Shown: piece by piece, positions 53,485 to 62,483 of the stretch
Numbering within the stretch: the stretch's first letter is position 1
Layout: every line of letters starts with the position of its first letter
NCBI GenBank assembly: GCA_965216035.1
Contig: CBDCFM010000020.1
Location: 496,001-560,000 of the forward strand
Reading direction: 5' to 3'
Source: G963664115 sp965216035
GTDB lineage: Bacteria; Acidobacteriota; Terriglobia; 20CM-2-55-15
DNA: 64,000 nt
Translations under genes and position numbers: made by a program
The notes under the pieces: generated by a model
What the model saw: the letters and a program-made list of their open reading frames with translations, nothing else
Databases searched by the model: none
What the model was told of the DNA's origin: nothing

Positions 53485-54390
53485 CTACAGGCTGAAGTGG
53501 ACGTTCTCGACGATGCCATCCATCGTCGAGAGTTCGACGTCAACGTATTCCCGCATCTTCGCGATGAGGTCCTGCACCAGTTCCTCGGGGGTCGAGGCGC
53601 CGGCGGTAATGCCGACCCTTTTCTTGCCGTGGAGCCAAGCCGGATCGAACGCCGACGGATCCTCTATCAGATAGCCCGGCACGCCGCTGTCGTTACTGAC
53701 TTCGCACAAGCGGTTTGAATTGGAGCTGTTTTCGGCGCCGACCACGAGAACCAGGTCCACGATGGAGGCGAGCGTTCTTACGGCGGCCTGACGGTTCTGG
53801 GTCGCATAGCAAATGTCGTTGACGTCCGGGCCGACAATCTTGGGGAATCGATTGCGCAGGGCTGAGATCACGTCCCGGGTGTCGTCGACCGACAGTGTCG
53901 TCTGTGTGATGTAGGCAACTCTGTCGGGGTCCCGGACCTGGAGCTTTTCCACATTGGCCACATCGCCCACCAGCAATACCTGCCCCGGGATCTGGCCCAC
54001 GGTGCCCTCGACTTCCGGATGGTTCTCATGACCGATCAGAATGATGTCATAACCCTCGCCGGCGTAGCGGCGCCCTTCGATGTGGACCTTGGAGACCAGC
54101 GGGCAAGTAGCATCCAGCGTCCTCAGGCCGCTCACCGATGCGTCCTGCGCGACCTTTGCCGAGACGCCGTGGGCACTGAATACCGTGATGGCTCCGTCGG
54201 GAATCTGCTCGACCTGGTCGACGAAACGCACGCCCTTCGCCTTCAGATCCTCCACGACGCGCGGATTATGGACGATTTCGTGGTGTACGTAAATCGGGGG
54301 GCCGTATTGCTGCAAGGCCGTTTCGACGATTTCGATGGCGCGCACGACACCGGCGCAAAAACCGCGCGGTTGTGCCAAGATGACTTGCAT
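53485..54390 (-). CDS. ispH: 4-hydroxy-3-methylbut-2-enyl diphosphate reductase
   Basis: This is a 301-residue iron-sulfur enzyme that performs the last step of the MEP pathway, giving isopentenyl and dimethylallyl diphosphate. The three cluster cysteines are Cys12 (PRGFCAGV), Cys96 (DATCPLV) and Cys194 (DICYATQNRQ). HHEIVHN and SAHGVS are also diagnostic. ATG 54390 is chosen because GAGGAGCACG precedes it; the frame is open further upstream, but that part is not conserved. It lies inside the IS-rich segment, near the squalene-synthase-like gene. It is an essential function unless a second copy exists. Confidence 0.95.
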   Translation of the reverse strand: MQVILAQPRGFCAGVVRAIEIVETALQQYGPPIYVHHEIVHNPRVVEDLKAKGVRFVDQVEQIPDGAITVFSAHGVSAKVAQDASVSGLRTLDATCPLVSKVHIEGRRYAGEGYDIILIGHENHPEVEGTVGQIPGQVLLVGDVANVEKLQVRDPDRVAYITQTTLSVDDTRDVISALRNRFPKIVGPDVNDICYATQNRQAAVRTLASIVDLVLVVGAENSSNSNRLCEVSNDSGVPGYLIEDPSAFDPAWLHGKKRVGITAGASTPEELVQDLIAKMREYVDVELSTMDGIVENVHFSL

Positions 54391-54533
54391 CGTGCTCCTC
54401 AGGAAAGGCCGCGTTGGCGGCGCAATTTTGATTACGGAGAATGAACCGCCCGGTTGACCGATGTCAACGGCGGCGGTCCGGAACGTCGCACCGATCGGTT
54501 TTAATGCGGGGTTTCCCCACGGACTCCTGAAAC
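54391..54533. other. Upstream region of ispH
   Basis: This stretch of 143 bases contains the ispH ribosome site and probably its promoter. No other feature was recognised. Confidence 0.4.
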
Positions 54534-54653
54534 TTAACTTGCTTTCGAGCTCGGTACAAGGTTGAAACCGAGGGATTTCGCTACATGGTTGAGGGCAGCG
54601 AGACGACGGAGTCGGAACTGAACTTCGGACTCGCCGCCGACATCGATGTAATC
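54534..54653 (-). pseudogene. C-terminal gene fragment cut by IS5 copy 2
   Basis: On the minus strand, directly after the IS end, an open frame reads VDYIDVGGESEVQFRLRRLA, then ALNHVAKSLGFNLVPSSKAS and a TAA stop (54534-54536). It is protein-like and has no start of its own, so it is the tail of a gene whose front is missing. The family is not recognised. Confidence 0.4.
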
Positions 54654-55757
54654 GACCTTGTTGCATGGATCATCCCGAAGGATGTCTTATCATTGTGTTT
54701 TTCAACACCGGGGATAACTTAGATGCCACATAAGTTCAACGCAGCCCGACGGCACAAGTTTGATAAGGCACAGTACCGGGTGATCAACTGGGCGGAATAT
54801 AACGAGAGCCTGCGCCAGCGGGGTGATCTGACGATCTGGGTCAGTGATGAGGCTCAAAGTGTGTGGCGCGCGCCGCGCCGCACGTCACGGGGTGGCCAGC
54901 GGAGATACTCGGATTTGGCGATCGAGACATGCCTGACGCTGCGCACGGCGTATCGGCTTGGGTTGCGACAAACGCAGGGGCTGATGGGTTCCATTGGCAC
55001 GCTCATGGGGCTGGATATACGGGTGCCGGATTACTCCACACTGTCGCGTCGCGCAAACGGCTTGAGCATCGCTCAGGTGATGAGGCAAGCCGGGTCTGTG
55101 CCTGTCCATCTGGTGGTGGACAGTACCGGCCTCAAGATCTTCGGAGAAGGAGAATGGCTTGCGCAGAAGCATAAAACCAGGGGAATACGCCGCCGCTGGC
55201 GCAAACTCCACCTCGGACTGGACCTCCATAGCGGTGCGATTGTTTGCGCCAATCTGACTCACGATGACGTTGGAGACAGCACCGCCTTACCCGGGCTCCT
55301 GGATCAACTCGATGCCCCTGTCACGGGCTTTCTGGCGGACGGCGCCTATGATGGAGCGTCCACACGGGATCTGCTGAGGGAACGGTATGGGGAGACCCTG
55401 GATGTGGTTATACCGCCTCCAAAGAACGCAGTGACCCGACCGCAATCAGCGCGGGATCCAACCGTTCGGGATCGCCATATTGCCGAGATCCGCAGCAGCG
55501 GCCGCATGGCCTGGCAAGTGGCCACAGGGTACAACCCGCGCAGCCGGATAGAAACGCAGATCGGCCGTTGGAAGAGCGTCATCGGCCCCAGACTCAGATC
55601 CCGCAGCTTCTCCAGGCAGATCACGGAGATCCAGGTCGGCCAGAAAGTCCTGAACACAATGACCGCACTCGGACGGCCTGTGTTCGAACGCATCGCCTGA
55701 CGCTACCGCTTGGGAAAGGGCGAATTCCATCTCCGCCCCGATCCATGCAACAACGCT
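54654..55757 (+). mobile_element. IS5-family insertion sequence, copy 2 (intact)
   Basis: This copy is 1104 bases, with the same termini as copy 1 (core repeat TTGTTGCATGGATC at 54658-54671 and its complement at 55740-55753). It is flanked by the direct repeat AATC (54650-54653 and 55758-55761), a likely 4-base target duplication. It lies in opposite orientation to copy 1. Confidence 0.9.
54723..55700 (+). CDS. IS5-family transposase
   Basis: This is a 325-residue DDE transposase. The N-terminal half has a helical DNA-binding region (YSDLAIETCLTLRTAYRLGLRQTQGL). The first catalytic Asp is in HLVVDSTGLK, the second in GFLADGAYDG, and the Glu in the IETQIGRWK segment. The frame is intact, so the element can probably move and mobilise the defective copy. 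The ATG lies about 65 bases inside the element. Confidence 0.93.
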   Translation: MPHKFNAARRHKFDKAQYRVINWAEYNESLRQRGDLTIWVSDEAQSVWRAPRRTSRGGQRRYSDLAIETCLTLRTAYRLGLRQTQGLMGSIGTLMGLDIRVPDYSTLSRRANGLSIAQVMRQAGSVPVHLVVDSTGLKIFGEGEWLAQKHKTRGIRRRWRKLHLGLDLHSGAIVCANLTHDDVGDSTALPGLLDQLDAPVTGFLADGAYDGASTRDLLRERYGETLDVVIPPPKNAVTRPQSARDPTVRDRHIAEIRSSGRMAWQVATGYNPRSRIETQIGRWKSVIGPRLRSRSFSRQITEIQVGQKVLNTMTALGRPVFERIA

Positions 55758-56081
55758 AATCAGACCCACCCAGTGGATATTCAGTGCTCTGCCCAGGCAA
55801 TCGACACACTCGCGCTGTTTTCAGAAACAGACCCTGCTGCTCTAGCTATGGCGAGCCGCACAGCGATGTGGACTATCACCCACATGCAGGACACCCGGGG
55901 GCACTTCTATTACAGGGTCTACCCGTTGATCAAAGCTCGGACGCCATACTTCCACTGGGGCCAAGCCACCATGTTCAAAGCACTTGCCCATCTTCTGCTC
56001 AAACTAAACGGGGCAAGCGAAGAATCCAGTAGACAAGCAGTCTCCGACATCCATTCGAAGCCCTCCGGGCCCGGACGGTAA
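55758..56081 (+). pseudogene. C-terminal relic of a polysaccharide-cluster toroid protein (VpsJ-like)
   Basis: From the IS border the frame reads NQTHPVDIQCSAQAIDTLAL, MASRTAMWTITHMQD, then FYYRVYPLIKARTPYFHWGQ and MFKALAHLLLKLN. This is the end of an alpha/alpha-toroid protein frequently coded in exopolysaccharide clusters (VpsJ-type). The N-terminal part is missing, and the frame entering from the IS is not native. It immediately precedes the polymerase gene, so it was probably the first gene of that cluster. Confidence 0.55.
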
Positions 56082-56224
56082 CCGTCAGCTTTAACCAACT
56101 CCTGCATCCCGCAGCATTGGGCAATCCAATCGCCGGGCAATTTAACCGCCACCCTTACGCTTTCTTGATGCCCCCAACTGCTAGAATCCACCGCGATGGA
56201 CGCGAAACTCACGAGGTGTCATAA

Positions 56225-57619
56225 GTGCCCCCTCTATTAGCGCTGTTTGGTGGATTTGCCTTGATAGCCTGGCTGTTTTGGCAGGACGCTGATGATAAAC
56301 CGGAGGGATCCTCGTCCATGCGGGTCGCCTCCATTTGGCTCCTGCTGATCAGTACCCGTCCGCTTGGATACTGGGTGTTGGGTGTGAGCGCGAACGCGGA
56401 TGGGACGCGGACCAGTCCGGCTGATCAATCTGCATTAGTAGCGCTCATGTTGGCGGCTATCCTGATACTCTACCGGCGACGAATTAAGTGGGGACAGCTC
56501 GTCTCGAACAACTATTTCATCTTCGCACTCTACTTGTTTTTCTTCAGTAGCATGTTGTGGGCTGACTTCCCATTCGTCGTATTCAAGCGCATCGTCAAAG
56601 ACTTCAGCCTTGTATTACTTGCGCTGACCTTCGTGACCGAAAACGATTCCGCTTATGCCATCCGTAGAGTATTCCGGCGATGTAGCTACATCGTCTTCCC
56701 TCTGTCGGCTGTATTGATCAAGTATTTTCCCAGTATTGGTACGTTTGATTCGGCCGGTGGGCAGCGGATGGCTACTGGGTTGACCGATCACAAAAACACG
56801 CTGGGCGCGGTTGTCCTGACGTACTCTCTTATCCTTATTTGGGATCTGGTTGAGTTTCGAAAGGCCAACGACGCAGGATGGCTTCATAAGGGCGTCGTGG
56901 CACGTTGTCTTGTCCTGGGCATTGGTGCGTGGCTCATGATCGCATGCGACAGTATGACTTCCCTCTTGTCCCTGATCATGGGGATATTTCTTTATTGGGG
57001 CGCCGGCCGACTCTTGCGAATGAATCATCCAAAGCGAAAGCTGCTCGCACTGTCGTGCGGCTGCCTGCTGCTGTTCACCTTGAGCTCGGTCCTTCAGTTG
57101 CAGGAACTCGTTGTCGAGATTACGGGTAGGGACATGACACTTACAGGACGAACGGAAATCTGGGAGGAAGTACTCGGGCAACCGGTGAATCGCGTTGTGG
57201 GTGCGGGCTTTTTGATGTTCTGGGACACACCGTACGGGCGCGCGGCAGTTCGCTCAATCGGAGAAAACATCAAATCCGCGCACAGCGGGTACGTGGAGTT
57301 CCTTCTCGACGGAGGATTGGTCGGCGTATTCCTTCTCGGAATGATGTTGCTGGCCTCTGGTAACGCGATCATGAACAGAATGGTTTCAGGAGACCAATGG
57401 AGCCGGTTAGGCTTCACATTCTGGGTGATCCTTCTGATTCACAACTTGACCGAGGCGTCGTTTTTTCGTTTCTCAATCCTATGGTTTGTCTTGTTACTCT
57501 CGATCATTGCAGCCCCTTCCAGCTTGCTAGGAGCTGATCGTGTTGCGGTCGCCAACGGCTCCAACCTGAAAGTACGGTTTGACGCGAGAACCTTTCGGAA
57601 CGGCATGCCGGTCCGATGA
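56225..57619 (+). CDS. O-antigen ligase/polymerase-family membrane protein
   Basis: This is a 464-residue polytopic protein with about 11 membrane segments. A large periplasmic loop near residues 300-350 contains GRTEIWEEVL ... GAGFLMFWDTP and AHSGYVEFLLDGGLVG, the Wzy/WaaL-type active-site region. It would polymerise or ligate glycan repeat units on the periplasmic side. The start is GTG 56225, following GAGGTG. An ATGA overlap leads into the small ORF at 57616. Confidence 0.85.
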   Translation: MPPLLALFGGFALIAWLFWQDADDKPEGSSSMRVASIWLLLISTRPLGYWVLGVSANADGTRTSPADQSALVALMLAAILILYRRRIKWGQLVSNNYFIFALYLFFFSSMLWADFPFVVFKRIVKDFSLVLLALTFVTENDSAYAIRRVFRRCSYIVFPLSAVLIKYFPSIGTFDSAGGQRMATGLTDHKNTLGAVVLTYSLILIWDLVEFRKANDAGWLHKGVVARCLVLGIGAWLMIACDSMTSLLSLIMGIFLYWGAGRLLRMNHPKRKLLALSCGCLLLFTLSSVLQLQELVVEITGRDMTLTGRTEIWEEVLGQPVNRVVGAGFLMFWDTPYGRAAVRSIGENIKSAHSGYVEFLLDGGLVGVFLLGMMLLASGNAIMNRMVSGDQWSRLGFTFWVILLIHNLTEASFFRFSILWFVLLLSIIAAPSSLLGADRVAVANGSNLKVRFDARTFRNGMPVR

Positions 57620-57912
57620 GGTTTGGTCCATGCCTGAAAGGCGATCAGAGAAAGAATGATCACTCCCCGTACCTGGATCGCAGGGACTTCAACCGTCCTG
57701 ACGACGATCACTTTCAGTGGGCGTCGCGGTTGATCGATGCCCTTAGTGTCTGTTCGGTCGCAGAGCCGGACGCATTCAAACTCGTAATGAGAGCAGACAC
57801 ATTCGACGATCAGCTTGATGATGGAATGGGACGGGCATTTCTTGTATTGCAATGGGGCCTGGAGGATGACCAGAACTCTGCTGTTCCAGTTGGGGACAGA
57901 GAACCCTTTTGA
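57616..57912 (+). CDS. Small hypothetical ORF, doubtful
   Basis: This is a 98-codon frame whose ATG overlaps the stop of the polymerase gene. The sequence is acidic (DRRDFNRPDDDHFQW, then DTFDDQLDDGMG) with no family match. A minus-strand frame covers the same DNA. The coupling is the only support. Confidence 0.25.
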   Translation: MRFGPCLKGDQRKNDHSPYLDRRDFNRPDDDHFQWASRLIDALSVCSVAEPDAFKLVMRADTFDDQLDDGMGRAFLVLQWGLEDDQNSAVPVGDREPF

Positions 57913-58076
57913 ATGAATTGAGTCATCTGAGGTCCCGCATGGGCGTGACACATCGCCGTCCGTTCAAAGAAGTCGGAATCGAGAACCTCGTGAACCCTGC
58001 CACCCGAAATATTAGAAGCGCATGACTTTCGAATTTCAAACAAGGTGAACTCGTTCTGGCGAGCCTATCTGATCTG

Positions 58077-58455
58077 GTGACCCCCGACTACGTACTGATA
58101 ACCCCGGCAAGGAATGAAGTCCAGAACAATGGACGGACTATTGAATCGATGCTGGCGCAATCCCGTCTCCCGAGGAATTGGGTGATCGTCAGCGACGGTT
58201 CGACCGACCGCACCGATGAAGTGGTGGCGAACATGACACGGGGAGTTGAGTGGGCCTATCTTCTAACGATGCCAGAACGCGGGAGTACCGATTTCGCGGG
58301 AAAGGCCCATGCGTTCAATCATGGATTTGCCTCTGTCAAAGGCCTGAAATTCGACTACATTGGCAACCTGACAATGAAAGGAAGAATCCGCCTTGAGTTT
58401 GCTCCTCCGCTGTCGGGCCTACGGGTTCGGCTTCGTGCGTCAATCCAAACAATGA
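58077..58455 (+). pseudogene. Family 2 glycosyltransferase with large internal deletion
   Basis: The N-terminus is typical GT2: YVLITPARNE, TIESMLAQS, then WVIVSDGSTDRTDE and FAGKAHAFNHGF ... YIGNL. Normally a DAD-type metal motif follows at once; here it is missing. The next bases, in another frame, encode LLLRCRAYGFGFVRQSKQ and TGA (58453-58455), which looks like the normal C-terminus of such enzymes. About 180 residues are therefore lost. In the original frame translation runs on to 58478. Confidence 0.65.
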
Positions 58456-58474
58456 ATGAACGAAGGTATCTCCG

Positions 58475-58744
58475 GTGAACCCTACGATCCGACGATTGCT
58501 TACACGCATTCCCGTTCTACGTGATGCCAACCGGGCAGCGCGCCGGGTCTTTCGTCGCACGGGCGCCGTAGGCTCCTTAAATATGTTTGGATGTCCCCTT
58601 CTGGCTGGCGCATCGGATCGACAGCAGGCTGTACTGGACCGACATCCGCATGGGAGCGACATTGCGACAACCACCGGCAATCACCCGTCCACCGGGAATG
58701 CTTGTACCGCTGGGGTCCAAGGGAAAAGAAGATGCCGGGTATAG
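58475..58744 (+). pseudogene. Unidentified N-terminal gene remnant
   Basis: GTG 58475 opens a frame reading NPTIRRLLTRIPVLRDANRA, then ARRVFRRTGAVGS, a basic start as seen in glycosyltransferases of such clusters. After about 55 residues the composition becomes random, and a different frame seems to continue. It is interpreted as a further decayed gene; the family is unknown. Confidence 0.3.
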
Positions 58745-60555
58745 TTGGCCTTATCACGAAGATGCCTCAGAAGCGGGCGGAAAATCAGCTATCGGAGATG
58801 GTTGACACCCTCCGTCACGAATCCTTCTACACCACCGGCACTTGGACTGACCCGTCTCTTGGTGTATACGCAGGATGGGTCGCAAGAAGAGACTCCTTTT
58901 CCGAGGGAATGCCGCTCTTCAACGAGCGTAACGATGTCGTTCTCGTATTCTCCGGGGAGGAGTTTCCTGCGCCCGAAACGGTGAGTCGCTTCCGACGGAA
59001 CGGGCACGAAGTGCATCCGGAAGACCCTGCCTATCTCGTCCATATGTATGAAGACGATCCGGAGTTTCCGGCCGAACTTAATGGGTTCTTTCATGGGCTG
59101 TTGGTCGACCAGTCTAAGGGACTCGCGATGCTGTTCAATGACCGGTTTGGAATGCACCGGATCTATTATTACGAGTCGAAAGACGCTTTCTATTTTGCCG
59201 CAGAAGCCAAAGCCATCCTCACTGTGTGTCCTGAACTCCGAACACTGGAAGCCCGTGGTTTCGGTGAATACATTTCTTGCGGCAGCGTCCTGGACAACCG
59301 GACACTTTTCAAAGACATATATGTGTTGCCGTGTGCTGCATCATGGTTATTTCGGAGCGGCACGCTCGAACGTAAGCAAAACTATTTTCACCCGCGTGAA
59401 TGGGAAGAACAGGCAACCCTTTCGGAACAGGCGTTTTACGCGGAGCTACGGGATACGTTTTCACGAAACCTGCCCAGATACTTTCGAAGTGGCGAGCGGG
59501 TCGCCATGTCGCTGACGGGCGGGTTGGACACTCGGATGGTCATGGCTTGGCAAGGACACTTGAGAGGGGAACTGCCCTGCTACTCCTTCGGCAGCTCGTA
59601 CCGCGATTCCCACGACGTCCGTCTCGCCCGGCGAGTTGCCAAGATCTGCGGGCAAGATCACCACGTCATACGCCCCGCAGACGCCTTCCTGTCTCAGTTC
59701 CCTGAAGCAGCTGAACGGACGGTCTACCTTACTGATGGCTGTACGAACGTGGGGTTCTCTCCGGTTCTATACGCGAACCAACAGGCTGCAAAGATCGGGT
59801 CTGTGCGGATGACGGGAAACTACGGTGACCAGGTATTGCGCCGGATCCGGACATTCGCCCCGGCAAGCCGAGCTTTCAGTCTGATCCATCCTGATGTCTC
59901 TTCCAGCGTCGATCTGGCGCGAGCGACATTTAAGGATCTGGTTCGATGTAACCCGCTTTCTTTTGCAGTGTTCAAGCAGGCACCCTGGCACAACCATGGC
60001 CTGCTGGCGCTGGAACAGACGCAGCTTTCAATGCGGTCGCCGTTTCTTGACAATGATTTTGTACGCGCCGTATACCGGGCACCTGAATCCGTGTTTGGAA
60101 ACAATGACGTGCGGGCAAGGCTGATCAAAGAGGGTAACGATGAGCTTGGAAGTTTTCGTACCGATCTCGGACACGGGGGCAATTCCGGCCGCTTACGCTC
60201 ACTGATTTCCGAGCAACTGCTCTTGTTTACCTTCAGGGCAGAATACGCTTATGATCGCGGGATGCCACAGTGGATTGCTCGGTTGGACCACCTCGTCGCC
60301 CCATTAAAGCTCGAACGGCTCTTCCTTGGCAGACACAAATATTATCATTTCCGCGTCTGGTACAGGGACCAACTGGCCAACTATGTCCAGGAATTGCTCC
60401 TCGACCGTCAAACGCTTACCCGGCCCTTCTTCGACGGTAAGGAACTGGAAATCACCGTTCGGGATCACATTGCGGGGCGTCGAAACCATACGAGCGAAAT
60501 CCATCAAGCGCTGTCAATCGAGTTGCTGCACCGTAGCCTTCTGGATCAAAAATAA
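58732..60555 (+). CDS. Asparagine-synthase-like protein lacking the N-terminal cysteine
   Basis: This is a 607-residue protein with an N-terminal class II glutamine amidotransferase-like domain and a C-terminal ATP-pyrophosphatase domain. The chain starts MPGIVG where family members have MCGI; Pro replaces the catalytic Cys2, so glutaminase activity should be absent. The synthetase motif reads TGGLDTRM instead of SGGxDS. Start 58732 is the residue that aligns with the family start, which excludes the upstream codons. It may use free ammonia or another amine, or modify a sugar in the exopolysaccharide cluster. Confidence 0.85.
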   Translation: MPGIVGLITKMPQKRAENQLSEMVDTLRHESFYTTGTWTDPSLGVYAGWVARRDSFSEGMPLFNERNDVVLVFSGEEFPAPETVSRFRRNGHEVHPEDPAYLVHMYEDDPEFPAELNGFFHGLLVDQSKGLAMLFNDRFGMHRIYYYESKDAFYFAAEAKAILTVCPELRTLEARGFGEYISCGSVLDNRTLFKDIYVLPCAASWLFRSGTLERKQNYFHPREWEEQATLSEQAFYAELRDTFSRNLPRYFRSGERVAMSLTGGLDTRMVMAWQGHLRGELPCYSFGSSYRDSHDVRLARRVAKICGQDHHVIRPADAFLSQFPEAAERTVYLTDGCTNVGFSPVLYANQQAAKIGSVRMTGNYGDQVLRRIRTFAPASRAFSLIHPDVSSSVDLARATFKDLVRCNPLSFAVFKQAPWHNHGLLALEQTQLSMRSPFLDNDFVRAVYRAPESVFGNNDVRARLIKEGNDELGSFRTDLGHGGNSGRLRSLISEQLLLFTFRAEYAYDRGMPQWIARLDHLVAPLKLERLFLGRHKYYHFRVWYRDQLANYVQELLLDRQTLTRPFFDGKELEITVRDHIAGRRNHTSEIHQALSIELLHRSLLDQK

Positions 60556-60714
60556 TCATTGCAGGCCCGATGTGCTCTGCCTTGGGGCGGCAACACCGAT
60601 CAACTTCTATATCGATTAGAAACTGACGCGAGTTCTGAACAATACGTAGCAGTGTCTCATGAACGTCCTTGAGGTCGGACGACCCGCCCAGACTTCTCCG
60701 TTCCAGACAAACCG

Positions 60715-62288
60715 ATGATCGCCTTCAAACCTTTCGATGAGAGCGGGGCCTTCCGACCCTTCAGCGGTGAGGTGCGCAGCGCAGCCATAAGGGGCGGAGC
60801 TGCCACTTTGTTGTCATCAGGATCTGGAACCGTCATTCAGATCGCTGCCACGGTGATCTTGGCAAGATTGTTAACTCCTGAAGATTTCGGACTGGTCGCC
60901 ATGGTGACCACTTTCAGCTTACTACTGTCGAACTTCGGGCTCAACGGCTTTACGGAGCCATTATCCAACGCGAGAAAATTAACCGCGATCTTGCGAGCAA
61001 CCTGTTCTGGATCAGCGTAGGAGCTGGGTTGCTCCTCACATGCGGGCTAGCTGCAGTGGGTTCGCTCTTGGCTTGGTTCTACGATGAGCCGCGCGTTGAA
61101 AATGTCGCCGTTGGAATTTCATTCACCATCTTGCTCACCAGCACCTCCGTTGTGCATATGGCCCTCCTCCAGCGCGCTATGCGCTTTCCTGTGGTTTCCG
61201 CGATTGGGATATTTAGTCGATTTTTATCTGTTCTCCTATCGATTCTGTTCAGCTGGGCAGGTTGGGGATATTGGGCCCTCGTCTTGGGAGCCATCACGGT
61301 GCCCCTCGTTGGAACGATCGGGAGCTGGGCCGTCTGTCAATGGATTCCCGGCCGCCCGAAGCGGGTCGCAGGTACGGGCACTATGCTCCGGTTTGCACTA
61401 AACGTTTATGCGTGGTTTACGGTTAACTATTCTTCCCGGAATCTGGACAATGTATTGATCGGATGGCGTTTTTCGCCGCAGGCACTCGGTTTCTATAAGA
61501 AGGCGTACGATCTATTCGCTCTTTCGATGGCCCAGCTCATAGCACCGCTGACCAAGGTGGCTGTGGCTGCACTCAGTCGATTGAACGGGGAGCCTGAGCA
61601 ATACAAACGCTATCTTCTTGTCACTCTCGGGCTTGTGGCCTTTGCAGGGATGGGCATAGGGGCCGGTCTGACTCTAGTCGGCAAAGACCTGATTCTCTTA
61701 CTGCTCGGGCCAGGGTGGGAGCTTTCGGGCACAATTTTCATGCTGTTTGGCCCTGGCATCGGGATAATGCTGGTTTACGGTACCCATGGCTGGATCCACT
61801 TGTCCTTGGGAAAACCGGATCGGTGGCTTCGCTGGGGTCTGGTCGAGTTCGCTGTCACTGCGCTGCTGTTCCTGCTCGCGTTGCCGTGGGGGCCGATTGG
61901 ACTTGCAGCGGCGTGGACTATTTCATTCTGGACACTGACAATTCCCGCACTATGGTATGCGGGTCGGCCGATCAATCTGGCTATCGGTTCGGTAATCGAT
62001 GTCGTCTGGAGATACGTCGTCGCATCTCTCATTGCGGGCGGTGCATCTGCGATGATCGTTGGAGAGATTCCGTCGTTTTCTGGGACCTCGGATCCGGTTG
62101 ATACATTCACGCGAATTGTCCTGACTTCCCTCTTGTTTGGTATTCTGTACGTTCTTGCGGTTATTTTGCTGCACCGTAGCTGCCAATCTCTATATCAGGT
62201 CGCCCGACTCCTGCGGGCAATGATTCCATCGAGCAGACCGACGGCGTCGCCTACGACTCCTGCAACCCAGAGTGCTGACAACAGTTAG
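60715..62288 (+). pseudogene. Wzx/WzxC-type polysaccharide flippase, frameshifted
   Basis: Frame one from ATG 60715 encodes the first two membrane helices (IRGGAATLLSSGSG ... LLTPEDFGLVAMVTTFSLLLSNFGLNGF). Near 60957 one base is missing (expected GAGGCC, seen GAGCC), and the chain goes on in another frame: IIQREKINRDLASNLFW, then the large remaining part with about ten helices to 62288. The family is the MOP/oligosaccharide flippase group (WzxC/TuaB-like). If this is not a sequencing error, the cluster lacks a working flippase in this window. Confidence 0.82.
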
Positions 62289-62483
62289 CGGCTTTGCTCC
62301 GCCCCTCCGAGTATCAATATCGCATGCGCGGGTGAGGATCAGTCGGCGATTGAGGGGGGAGAACGGAACTTTCCTGGAAGTCCGACTGCGAGCTTCCCAG
62401 CCGTGGAACGATCTTCGAGACCTCAACTATTTTGACGGTAACACTGTAATGAACACCGACGTAAGCGGAAGGACCTGTTAACT
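62289..62483. other. Intergenic region before the last gene
   Basis: This stretch of 195 bases ends with a GGAAGGA ribosome site for the next gene. Nothing else was recognised. Confidence 0.4.

Noticed and set aside
53485..54666. Extended ispH start at 54666
   Set aside because: The 92 extra codons are unconserved, run into IS5 copy 2, and a good ribosome site precedes ATG 54390.
49687..55761. A recent composite transposon bounded by the two IS5 copies
   Set aside because: The outer flanks (TGTG on the left, AATC on the right) do not match, and copy 2 alone has a target duplication.
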